Origin: Lampris incognitus
Lineage: Eukaryota > Chordata > Actinopteri > Lampriformes > Lampridae
NCBI RefSeq assembly: GCF_029633865.1
Contig: NC_079211.1
Span: 141,775,345-141,839,344 of the forward strand
Direction: 5' to 3'
Length of the DNA: 64,000 nt
Below the pieces are notes generated by a model. That model was given only the letters and a program-made list of their open reading frames with translations, did not search any database and had not been told where the DNA came from. The position numbers and the translations under genes were made by a program. This document shows, piece after piece, positions 22,601 to 33,730 of this stretch; position 1 is the stretch's first letter; every line of letters starts with the position of its first letter.

Positions 22601-25600
22601 ACACAATTTCTTGTCTCCTCTGTCTTTCTTGAAGCAACTCATGCAGTTATTAACAATTCTTTGTTTTACAGACTGGCGAGGGAGTGAAAGATGCCAGGAA
22701 AGGACTTTGTGCAAATCATGTCAGCTCCATTGCAAACTTTCTTAAGGTGACGATTTGCTTATTTTGCATAGTCTAGTTTGAATAAATGAACTGTGTATTT
22801 TCATGAGATGATATTATGTGAAGCTCAATCATCGTGATTGCTTTCAGAGGGGTTTTAAATGGGAAAACAGAGAGGGAAACTTTTCAGCATGCTGTGTTTA
22901 GTAGGGCTAGTGTCTTTTCAACCATGCCTATAACTTCTTAAATCCAACAAACTATTAGGTTGGTGCATCTGTTAACCAAGATGATAATGATTAAACATAG
23001 TTCTTTGGTTGTCTTGCCAGAAGAGTAAAATTTTACTTCATGCATGGAAACGACTGTTATTCCAGGGGGCCCATGTCACAATAAACGCTAGAGCTGAGGA
23101 GGATGTGGAACCAGAAGTGATTATTCAAAAGGTGGCCAAAGCGTCAGGAGCCAACTACAACTTCCACAAAGAATCCCACCGCTTCCAAGACACTGGTCCC
23201 CAGGGTCCTGTGGTATGCGTCACAAACAACAAACACTCATTCCTGTCTCCTGCCCTCCAGTTGTTTTCTCTTTCGTGTTAGATCTTATCAGGACTTTTTG
23301 AAGGGTGTGTGCCTGTGTACATATCAAGGCTCTGGTTTCTGTGTTTACATCTGTGTGGTGGCCAGAAGATTGAGCGTTCTAGTTTTAGGGTGGTGGACTC
23401 CAGGTTTCATGCTGAGTTTGACTTTAACTTCATCAAGGCCTCCTCTTGCAGTGCCATTGTTTATCCCAGTGCTCATGACTCCTTGCATAAGGCTAGGTTG
23501 GGAATGTGGGGAGAATCAACGAGATCTGAATTATTCCAATAAGGCTGGTGATACATTTTAATTTGCTTGACTCAGTTTGTTAATGTGTTATTGTTGTTTT
23601 TTTCATACCTCAGCACATATAGTTTGCAGTGACATAACAGTAGGACGAATCGTGGTGATGATGATTCATCATGATCACTGCTGTGCTTTGTTGTGTTGTG
23701 CCAGTGCAAAAGAAGCCAAGTCAGGCTGTTAACTCAGCACAATTTTCACCTGCCTGTTTCCATTCTAGAACACATTAGATGTCGGTCCCGCTCTCCGAAA
23801 TTAGCATGATGGAGATTTTTCTGTAGCTGTTGACTCATCTGGATCTTGCCTATACTTCGCCATATCTTTTAGGGATGTCAGTTTTAATGAATTCCCTTGT
23901 TGGACATTGGCTAAAATTTACCAAACAAAAAAACATGTTTGCGAGGCTCAACTAACAGGCAAACTGACTGAGGTTAGGGGTTTAATTAACTGTTTTATTG
24001 TAAAATCTGTGTATGTTATATGACAAGTGTTGCCAAATAAAGATGCGAGGAGTAAATTGCATAATACTCTGCAGATTTTAAGGGAAGCAATCATGATTTT
24101 CAACATTACCTCTGTATGTTGTAGGGGTAACACTCCTTTAGCAGCCATAATACAGAGCGGTCTTCTGTATGTCTCTGAAGCGTCATCGGGATTGTCATTT
24201 TTTGTGAAATTGGGTGCACACGCCTGTGTGTCTGTCTGTCTGTCTGTCTGACCAAGCTATCATCGATAGTTCATACTGAATAATATAACTTTATGTGTGT
24301 AATGACTTGTCGTGTATGCCCATGCAAAAGTCCTGGAAAATGTCATTGAAAAGTCCTGGAAAATGATTTTCTAAAAAGCAGGGACCTTGTGAACCTAAAC
24401 CATATTGGCTCGGGCCAAATAAAATTCAAAATGAATAAATTTAACAGGGTAAATAACATGGATAGATTTATTTTTTTTAAGTAGACTCACTTGTTAACAA
24501 CACTGGTACAAATCATTTAATTAATTCAGCTTTATCAGCATAATTACACAGAATTATAGTCAGTTATTCAAGGGCTTCTCAAATGTCTTGATGTAAGGTT
24601 TATTTTTTTGCCTAAATGCTTTTAAAATGTGTCCCACAGTTTTTACATAAGCCTGGCCGCATGTCAGTGTTAAGTTGTTGTTTTTTTTCATAGGGTTCAG
24701 TTTACCAGAAGACCAATGCCATGTCAGAAATAAAGAAGACCAACAAAGACAATTTCTGGGCACAAGCAGAGGTAAGCTACAGAACTTCCTACCATTGGCA
24801 TAACAAAGGCATAAAATTCACATCTGAGACATTGTGAAGAGTACCCAAAAATGGTTGGGCAGGGGTGCCCAACCTTTTTTGAACCAAGATCTACTTTTAC
24901 ATTTGTCAGCCAGCTGAGATCTACCAGCACAAATATGGAACCGTATTACAGTAATACCCATCCAATACACACGGCAAACAGAAAATACAGGCACCATACA
25001 GTATAGTTATCTGTGTTAGAAAAGTAGAAATAAATGTCATTCTCTACCTTAGTGGGACTGCTGGCACTGGGAGGAGGCTAGTCTCTCATAGGGTTGTTTG
25101 TAGCAGCTGGTTGCAAGCCTTAGGCAGGCCACAAGGTGGTCATCTGTCATTGTGGATCTGTACTTTAACTTGATGATCCTCATGTGCGAAAAAGCAGATT
25201 CACACAGGTAGGCTGATCCAAAAAGTGCGGTGAAGTTCACGGCACATCTCCAGAGGTTGGGGCACTTTTCCTGCTGCAGTAGCTCCCAGAGCGCTCCCTT
25301 CATCCCTTGTGTTGCCCTGGATTTAATCTCAATGTCAGTTTGAAGTATGAGGATCTCATTCTCCACAGCAGGGCTGTCCAGGTGAAACGGTGATGCCACT
25401 TGGAGGCAATGTCATCCACATCAATACTTCCAAATGGAAAACACAGATAGCTGGCAACAGGTTCAATGGATGCAAAGTCAATAAAGCGCCTATCAAATTC
25501 TGACAAGATGCTCTGAACTTGCTCCTCATAATGTGCATTATCAAGCTGTGCTGTGTCGTTACCCTGACGTTTAAGTTCTGCCTGCATGTGAGCAAAGTTT

Positions 25601-28600
25601 TGCAGGTCACTGCATTGCAGCCTACTTAATAGCAGTTGGAGCTTGCTTTTAAACATGTTTACTGAGCTGATCGTGTTTATCCTTTACATGTACACTACCG
25701 TTCAAAAGTTTGGGATCACCCAAACAATTTCGTGTTTTCCATGAAAAGTCACACTTATTCACCACCATATGTTGTGAAATGAATAGAAAATAGAGTCAAG
25801 ACATTGACAAGGTTAGAAATAATGATTTGTATTTGAAATAAGATTTTTTTTACATCAAACTTTGCTTTCGTCAAAGAATCCTCCATTTGCAGCAATTACA
25901 GCATTGCAGACCTTTGGCATTCTAGCTGTTAATTTGTTGAGGTAATCTGGAGAAATTGCACCCCACACTTCCAGAAGCAGCTCCCACAAGTTGGATTGGT
26001 TGGATGGGCACTTCTTTGAGCAGATTGAGTTTCTGGAGCATCACATTTGTGGGGTCAATTAAACGCTCAAAATGGCCAGAAAAAGAGAACTTTCATCTGA
26101 AACTCGACAGTCTATTCTTGTTCTTAGAAATGAAGGCTATTCCATGCGAGAAATTGCTAAGAAATTGAAGATTTCCTACACCGGTGTGTACTACTCCCTT
26201 CAGAGGACAGCACAAACAGGCTCTAACAGGTACTATTTAATGAAGATGCCAGTTGGGGACCTGTGAGGCGTCTGTTTCTCAAACTAGAGACTCTAATGTA
26301 CTTATCTTCTTGCTCAGTTGTGCAACGCGGCCTCCCACTTCTTTTTCTACTCTGGTTAGAGCCTGTTTGTGCTGTCCTCTGAAGGGAGTAGTACACACCG
26401 GTGTAGGAAATCTTCAATTTCTTAGCAATTTCTCGCATGGAATAGCCTTCATTTCTAAGAACAAGAATAGACTGTCGAGTTTCAGATGAAAGTTCTCTTT
26501 TTCTGGCCATTTTGAGCGTTTAATTGACCCCACAAATGTGATGCTCCAGAAACTCAATCTGCTCAAAGAAGTGCCCATCCAACCAATCCAACTTGTGGGA
26601 GCTGCTTCTGGAAGCGTGGGGTGCAATTTCTCCAGATTACCTCAACAAATTAACAGCTAGAATGCCAAAGGTCTGCAATGCTGTAATTGCTGCAAATGGA
26701 GGATTCTTTGACGAAAGCAAAGTTTGATGTAAAAAAAATCTTATTTCAAATACAAATCATTATTTCTAACCTTGTCAATGTCTTGACTCTATTTTCTATT
26801 CATTTCACAACATATGGTGGTGAATAAGTGTGACTTTTCATGGAAAACACAAAATTGTTTGGGTGATCCCAAACTTTTGAACGGTAGTGTAGTTCTAAAT
26901 CCAGTTCATTCAGCATGCTAGTGAGATCGGTTGGGAATGCCAAATCCAAAAGCCACTTGTTGTCCTCTACCTGTGTATGTTCAGCATGTTTAGCGAGTTT
27001 GAGAAAATCTTTGATTTCAGGCAACAACTCGCTGAATCTCCAAAAATTTGCCAATGCTCAGCCACCTTACATCCATATGCAGCAGCAGGTCTGTGTGTTC
27101 TGCTCCTATCTCCTCCATGTGTGCGCAAAATAGCCTCCTCTGTAGGCTCCTTGCCCTAAACGAGCACACAATCTACATAGCAACATCCATCACTTCTTTC
27201 ATGTTTAAGATCTTCCCACACAGCGCTTGTTGGTGAATTAAGCAATGATAATTAATGAAGTCCAGGAAAGAATCACTTTGCTTGCACAGTCCAGTGAACC
27301 CGTTAGTACGGCCTACCATAGCAGGTGCACCATCAGTTGTAATGGAGATGAGTTTAAAAAGGGGCAGTTTATTCTGGTTAATGAATTCCATGAATGTTTG
27401 AAAAATATCTTCGCCTCTAGTTTTTCCTTTAAGTGGCAAAATGGTGAGCAGCTCTTTTGCGCTCATGTTTTCAAAGACCATTCTAATGAAAATGTATAAC
27501 TGTGCCACATCTACCATATCGGTTGACTCGTCGAACTGGAGGGAAAAAACACTCACATGCGTCGATGTCCTTCAGTTGCTCGTGAAGATTCTCAGCCATT
27601 TCCTCACAGCGCCGTGTAACAGTATTCCGGGATAGTTGAACGTCTTTAATGGCATTCACAATGTCCGTTTTATTCTTGAAATCACCGGAGAGTGCATCCG
27701 CAACAAACGTCTCTTTCGCAATTTTGCTGTCTTTGAAAGATTTCTTATGCTTAGCAAGAACATGACTGATGCGGTACGATGCTATCATTGCAGCCTTACC
27801 CTTGGTGTTGGGTCTGTTGTGCTGCTAGTTGAGACTTCAATTCCTGCAATTTTCTGGTCCGTGGAGCTGTTTTCACCGGGAAATCTGTATCATAGCTTTT
27901 GTACACCATCTTAAAATGTTGCTCCAAATTACCCTCCTTCGGGTATAGCCACACTAGTAGCATGGCAGATCAGACAGATGAATGTTGTGTTGGAATTAAT
28001 GAAAAAATAATCTTCCTCCCATTCACTGGAAATAATAAGTTTTTGATCTTTTGGCTTCTGCCATTTTTGTTGTTTGTCATCTCTGAACGCTCAAAAGAAA
28101 ATTAAAGCGAAGTCGATCTTGTTAAGGTTAGTCACGGCTCTCGTCTCCACTTTGACACTGACAGTGAACGCCTTCATACGTCAGAGCTCATGAGTGAAAT
28201 AGTTTGCCAATAAACACAAAGGACTGCCGTTTTTTTTAAAAATTATTATTATTACATTTATTTATTTATTCAAAATCTAACTCCATTTTTCAAAATCACC
28301 TTGCGATCGACTGGCAATCAGCCCACGAGCGACTGGTCGATCGCAATCCACTGGTTGGGCACCCTGAACCCACAACATTTCTGAAATCTGTTCTCCCAAG
28401 GATTTTGATTTTTCTAATTTTTTTTTAATAAATGCATTCAATTTCCATCATATTTTACCTTGCAATCCCTGTAAATCCTCAATGAAAATGACATAGGAGC
28501 AGAGGTGGAAAACCCGGCTTCAGAAAGTAGAAGTACTAACCATGTATTTGCTCCACCCATGGACTAAACCATCTGATTTCACTAATTAGTTCTCCTACCT

Positions 28601-31600
28601 GGCTGAAGTGTTGTGGTAATTAGAATCAGCTGGTTTAGTGCATGGGTGGAACAAATACATCGTTAGTACTTCTACTTTCAGAAGCGGAGTTTTCCACCTC
28701 TGCATAGGAGGCTGTGCTTATGTACATCACAAGAGTTCCTCCAAAATCTGAAGATATGTCAGACAAACAAATTATCAAGACCTGACCATGCATGTGGCAA
28801 AAAAGACCTAGATGCTGGCTGATGCTGCCCTTCAATTTTTCAGAAAAGCTGTCAATAGAAATCAAAGGGTTTAGGGGGCATCCGGGTAGCGTAGCGGTCA
28901 ATTCTGTTTCCTACCAACATGGGGATCGCCGGTTCGAATCCCCATGTTACCTCCGGCTTGATCGGGCATCCTTACAGACACAATTGGCCGTGTCTGCAGG
29001 TGGGAAGCCAGATGTGGGTATGTGTCCTGGTCGCTGCACTGGCACCTCCTCTGGTCGGTCGGGGTGCCTGTTCGGTGGGGAAACTGGGGGGGGGGGGCTA
29101 GTGTGATCTTCCCATGTGCTACGTCCCCCTGGTGAAACTCCTCACTGTCAGGTGAAAAGAAGCGGCTGGCGACGCCACATGTATTCAGAGGAGGTAGTAT
29201 GTGGTAGTCTGCAGCCCTCCCCAGATCGACAGAGGGGATGGGGCAGTGACTGAGACAGCTCAGAAGAGTGGGGTAATTGGCCGGGTACAATTGGGGAGAA
29301 AAGGGGGGGGGAATCTAAAAGAAAATAGCTAACGGTTAAATCTCCTGGGTCCCCCCCCCATGGCTATAACATGCTATGATTTGATTCGTGTGAATCCTTT
29401 GTTATTATATTTATTTATTTATTTATTTGTTTGTTTATTTTAACCAGAGGAAGCCAACTCAGGCCTGGCATCCTCCCAGGCTTGACATGACTATCTACAA
29501 TAGGAGTGCAATACAGTGTTTCACCACATATTTTGACTGACATTCATTACATGTTAATATTTAGAGGGGCGCTGTTTCACTCATTTTTAAAATGCTCAAT
29601 GAGAAATGGGGAGGAATTACCAAAACTGTTAAACGGAGTGTTTTCATTAAAATGACAACTACAGTCTGAAAAAAACAGGGGAGGCCCGTGGGCTCCGGGA
29701 GAAAACGTCACTGCTTATCACTTTGCTTTCAGAAAGATGAGGAGAAACGGCGACAAGAGGAGCGTCGTAAGGCAGACCTGGAGCGCCAGCAGCTCGAGAA
29801 AGAGAGGAAGGACCGAGAGGCCAAGGAGGCGGTGCAAAGGGACAAGCGGGACAAGGAGAGGGCCTCTGAAATTGACCAACAAAAGTATGTGGCGTGGCTC
29901 CGAGCTGAAGAGGGCTATCTGTTGTTTTCATTCAGCTTAGTCATGGGTTTACATGACATCTGCTTAGCCTTTTCATTGATCATTTGTAAAACAGGAAGTA
30001 TCAGCAGCAACAGGAAGCTGAGAGCAGAGATCGGGAGAAACAACAATGGGTAAGTTGTCTTGTGGCTTACATGACCGTCCTACTGCCTAAGGAAATTAGA
30101 CTTGGGTCAAGATATTAAACTTAGCAACCAAATGAATTTGGCTGCAAATATGCATATGAGGGAACAGATCTAGAAATGATGGGGAATAAGTTGCAGTATC
30201 ACACAAGTCACATTAATAATACTGTTTTGTTGTTGGTAGTCAAATAAGTTTCAGATGCATGAAGCAATAGTAAAGCCTAGTCTAGAAGGAAGCTAATGTG
30301 ACTGGTGCCAATATTAACAAAAACATCATCATCAGGAGGAGCAGGAGGTGGAGTATCAAGAAGCCCAGAGGAAAGGGATCAAGAGAGGTGAATCTGTGGA
30401 GAAAGCTAACGTGAGTTCCCTCCCTGGAAATTGGTCTTTTCTGGACTAACTACCTTCTGTTTCCAAACTAGCACCAGACAAGTGGTTTTTAGCAAATATG
30501 AACTCTCAAAAACTTTACTTAACACATCTGTCTCTGTCCTTTTTATTTTTGACTGTCCATTAGTTCTTTTGTGGTGATTGACATAATTCAAACAACCATA
30601 CAGAATGCATAAAAAGTGTTGGTCAGTTCTGCATTATTCTCGCGAGGGAGATGGATGTGACGTCACCTGTGCACTTCCTAAACCATAGCTGTGGTAATTG
30701 TTTCACCAATTTATGTTTTAGGAGGCAGCCTCTCTCATTTCTCAGCGTGCCTTGAACCCACGAGAGATGTTCAAACAGAGGGAAAGGGGCATAACTCCCA
30801 GTGACTCAGAGGTCCCTGCTGCTGCCCCTGCCAGCCCTCAGCCAGGTTAGGACCTCGATCCACACTTCACCCCCCCCTCCCCCCCACATTACTGGACAAG
30901 TTTAAAGATGTCAGAACACTGCTTTACTGAAAGCTTCGCTTAGCCCCACTCATGAGTATGGGTAGTGTGACTCAGCAGATGTATCTCTCCCATGTGGAGG
31001 CATGCTAAAAATTAGGGGTGGGGGGGGGTGTCTTTCCGGCGACATTCTTTTCAAAGCTTAAACTTTCAATCAGATGGTCTCAATCTCTTAGTCATACTCA
31101 ACATTTTCTTTCAACCACATCTGTTGACGTGGTGTCTGGTCTCTGCTGCTCAACATGTCCGCTCTCTGTTCCTGTCTCACTCATTGCATGCGTGGATATT
31201 CCATGTGTCTTTCTCAGGGCGTCTGCAAAGCCCTTTTCTCTTTAAGCAAGCATATGAACCTGAGCGGGTCAGCTCACCCCTGCGCCAAGCCTCCCCTGTG
31301 CCAGCAGGCTCTGCTTCTCCTGTTCGTGCCACAGGTCTGGGATCAAACACGCACACACCAACACAGATACAGTATACACACACACTCACACATGCCATTT
31401 GGGTGAGGGTCTTACACATTAGCAAAAGAAGTATCTCCCAGATTGTCCATTTCAAAATCCATGCTACATTTCTTTTTGTTTCTCTTGTGTAACATCATCC
31501 TCATTTTCATTCTTAGCGTCATGTATCATTAATGCACTCTGCGTTCTCCTTGTTCCCAAAATATACTTGTCCAACTTCCAGAAAAGACTTATTTGCCCGG

Positions 31601-32639
31601 GGTAAAATGTGCAAAGAATGAATGTTTGAGAATGTGACCTCCGACGTGTGTGAACTTGTGGAGGTGTTCCTGTGTGTACGTGTCTATGTATGTCTATGCT
31701 TGTGTTGATAAGAGCCTGATGTGGATGATGGCCAGTCCCGGTGTGAGTATGATGAACCCGAGGCCACCCCCCAAGAGCAGTGGCAAGGTGGGGCCGATTG
31801 CGCACACACCAACATCATACTAAACACACACAACATGTCAGTTTGCCAGATTAGGGAGCTACAAAATCATGTGCTTCTTATGAAACTTCTTTTTTTTTTT
31901 GTGTGTCATGGCCATTGTATATACACATACCATACATTCCCTCTAATCATTGTTGGCTGCCATGATCAGCTACTTGTGCCACCTACTGGTAGAGATGGAG
32001 GGTGTCACCTGAAATACAGATTTTATTTTTTTCTTCTATTACAGAGGAGGTACCAGCTGCTAACGCTTATGTTCAGGAGCCAGATTATAACAGTCACAAT
32101 GAAGAGCCCCCTCAGGTAATTCATTTACTCTACATTCAACAGTTGTACATACTTTTTTTTTTTTTGCAGGAAATACAAATCCAGTTTTCTTCTCTGGATC
32201 CTAAACTCTTTCTCCTCCCCTAGGTGGAGGATAGCAATGCCAATGAAGTGACCGCTGAGGAGACATCAGACAGAGGCGTTTGTGCTAGAGCCCTCTATGA
32301 CTACCAGGCAGGTAGGTATTTGAGCACAACTCCCATTTAAACTAATTAACACACAGGCAGTAACAATTTTGGTTGGTTGGAATTTGAATGACTTGAGAAT
32401 TTGTACCTATTTTACCACTGCCCTCTTAAATTAGTTAAATGTGTAATGAAGGCTACCTGGATTACTGGGAGTGACATTTCCTACTGTTCTTTCTTCTTTC
32501 AGCTGATGACACAGAGATTTCGTTTGACCCTGATGAAATCATTACTGGGATCGAAATGATAGATGAGGGCTGGTGGCGAGGCTATGGCCCAAATGGCCAT
32601 TTTGGGATGTTCCCAGCCAATTACGTGGAGCTTTTCTAA
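19686..32639 (+). CDS. dbnl: Drebrin-like protein (DBNL/Abp1), 15 coding exons
   Basis: Actin-binding adaptor linking F-actin to dynamin and endocytic/signalling partners at the cell cortex. Coding exons: 19686-19768, 22196-22251, 22469-22581, 22672-22746, 23066-23212, 24694-24771, 29733-29884, 29995-30049, 30336-30410, 30722-30845, 31218-31334, 31713-31787, 32045-32115, 32224-32311, 32503-32639. They total 1446 nt, 481 aa, all GT..AG and in frame. Residues about 1-133 form the ADF-H domain ([53 protein letters not shown]). Exons 7-9 encode a charged coiled coil (about 185-278, [13 protein letters not shown]). A Pro/Tyr-rich linker follows, then a C-terminal SH3 domain (about 426-481: [24 protein letters not shown]). 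Order and length fit human DBNL. A second teleost copy could exist, so a or b cannot be assigned. Confidence 0.97.
19769..22195 (+). other. dbnl intron 1, one palindromic MITE
   Basis: The first part (to about 20400) stays CpG-rich, fitting a promoter-proximal island. A poly-T run lies at 20162. The only classified element is the MITE at 21077-21275. No extra exon is supported. Confidence 0.6.
21077..21275. mobile_element. Palindromic MITE (hAT-like)
   Basis: The left end CAGGGGTGGGCAGTCTTATC and TATCCAGAAAGGGCC are mirrored by GGCCCTTTCTGGATA near 21248-21262. An inner pair is TTGTTCCAACCAAGCAGTTA against TAATTGCTTGGTTGGAACAA. A relative sits at 43718-43968. Non-coding; the superfamily is inferred from the CAGGGGTG-type end. 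Confidence 0.75.
23213..24693 (+). other. dbnl intron 5, nothing recognised
   Basis: Non-coding sequence of 1.5 kb with a TCTG run at 24232-24251 and a poly-T tract before the acceptor. Reading frames here lack domain similarity or splice context. Confidence 0.55.
24860..28366 (-). mobile_element. hAT transposon (ZBED/GTF2IRD2-like transposase), split by a Tc1 element
   Basis: Short terminal inverted repeats CAGGGGTGCCCAACC (24860) and GGTTGGGCACCCTG (to 28366) bound the element. No clear 8-bp target duplication was found. The minus strand encodes transposase segments in order. From about 28100 there is a degraded BED-finger-like N-terminus. Around 27790-27170 lie [40 protein letters not shown] and [20 protein letters not shown]. 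Around 27050-26900 is the [13 protein letters not shown] region. At 25656-25049 is the C-terminal hAT dimerisation region ([20 protein letters not shown]). Frame breaks and missing parts make it inactive. It lies in dbnl intron 6 in antisense orientation and is cut at 25693-26889 by a Tc1 palindrome. Confidence 0.9.
25693..26889. mobile_element. Inverted-duplicated Tc1 element (535-bp palindrome arms)
   Basis: The left arm 25693-26227 and right arm 26355-26889 are both 535 bp and almost exact reverse complements. I noticed only two mismatches and no length differences. The spacer is 127 bp (26228-26354). Ends are CACTACCGTTCAAAAGTTTG, flanked by TA on both sides (25691-25692 and 26890-26891). 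Each arm encodes the same transposase N-terminus ([20 protein letters not shown], a helix-turn-helix region). Only the right arm reads on into the spacer on the minus strand ([20 protein letters not shown]), reaching 95 codons before a stop. The rest of the transposase is absent, replaced by an inverted copy of the 5' end. Confidence 0.95.
28500..28702. mobile_element. hAT MITE with perfect 8-bp target duplication
   Basis: Terminal inverted repeats start CAGAGGTGGAAAACCCGGCT and end AGTTTTCCACCTCTG. The inner arms (AGTAGAAGTACTAACCATGT against TCGTTAGTACTTCTACTTTC) make most of the 203 bp a hairpin. The 8-bp flank CATAGGAG is identical at 28492-28499 and 28703-28710, the hAT hallmark. Located in dbnl intron 6. 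Confidence 0.95.
28874..29312 (+). mobile_element. tRNA-derived SINE, family A, plus strand
   Basis: A full-length-looking copy: head GGCATCCGGGTAGCGTAGCG, B-box-like GGTTCGAATCCCC, body with GGTATGTGTCCTGGTCGCTG and CTCCTCACTGTCAGGTGAAA, and a G-rich 3' end. It lies in dbnl intron 6. Internal G runs (29087-29098) are typical of this family. Confidence 0.85.
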
Positions 32640-33730
32640 ACTCGAGCCCGGTGCGTTCACTAGATCAGCACATTGGCAGTGCCAGAGGACCTCTGCCATA
32701 GGACAACACACAGCCTCAAAACAAAGACAAGACCGTACATCCTAGTGAACTGATCCAAGTTGAATCAGAAAAGTGATCCTCCACATCATGGACCAGTAAC
32801 CAAATGGTATTCACGGGGCCAGAAAATTTGGAAATGTATCTCTTTTTTTCAAGAAAGTAATTCCTATTACATTGTTGATGTTGTGAACATTTGATGGCAT
32901 AGTTAAGGGGTTTGGGAAAGTTAGGCTGGCCAAAATCCCTTGAATAAATCTCTTTACCTTAAATGTTACGCCGTTAACTGTCAGCTTTTGTTATCGTTTC
33001 CAGTCTTGAATTACATTGTGAGCGTCGGTAGCACTTGTAGTTCACACATTCCTTAAAACAGTGAATTCTGTTGTATTTCAGGTATGAATTGTTACTCGTA
33101 GCAAATTTTCCTTTCCATTTCAGGAAAAAAAAAATCAAATATGGTGGTACCTGCTACAGTATAAACTTTTGCCTTGTTTTTGCCTTTCTTTCCAGGAAGA
33201 CTGAATTCTTTTCTCTTTCTTGTTTTTGTGGAAATGATTTTCATTGGGCTTAAAACACCGTGTGAGTTTCAAATCATGGTTGTGGTTGAATAGAATATTT
33301 AAGACGTTACAGTTGCTGTGCTCCGGGTGGCAGACTTAAGCGATGAATAACATTTAAGCATATTTTAAGTTTTCAGGGACTTTGTCGCAAAGAAGAAAAA
33401 AATAAGTCGCAGTCATTTCCGAGATACCGTATCATTCGAGCGTGCCGTAGAGAAGGTTTAACCGAATGGCGTGGTATTCCCTGCAAGGGTGCTTTGGGGC
33501 ATTTTAATCTTACATCGGGTCAATTTCGAGATGAGAATTATGCAAAGTGTGCTGCTTTTAATGTACAACAAAAATCATTGTTCTTTAAAAGTCTGTGGTC
33601 ATCCAAGAAAAGAAAAATGAATTGTGAATTGAAAAAAAGCATGCATCATTACATTATTTTTTTGTGTTCTTCCAGAGTATATTGAAAAATGTTCAGTCAC
33701 TCTTCATAATAAAGGGGGGAAAAAAAAGTA
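32640..33730 (+). other. dbnl: dbnl 3' UTR with two candidate poly(A) signals
   Basis: After the TAA at 32637-32639 no further coding is seen. AATAAA occurs at 32943-32948 and again at 33708-33713, the latter followed by a purine-rich stretch. Either could end the transcript. The assignment is inferred from position. Confidence 0.55.

Noticed and set aside
26072-26266. Small gene encoding [13 protein letters not shown]
   Set aside because: This is the transposase N-terminus in the left arm of the Tc1 palindrome.
28874-28960. Candidate tRNA gene at the head of the SINE
   Set aside because: It belongs to a repeated SINE family with the same body at five places.
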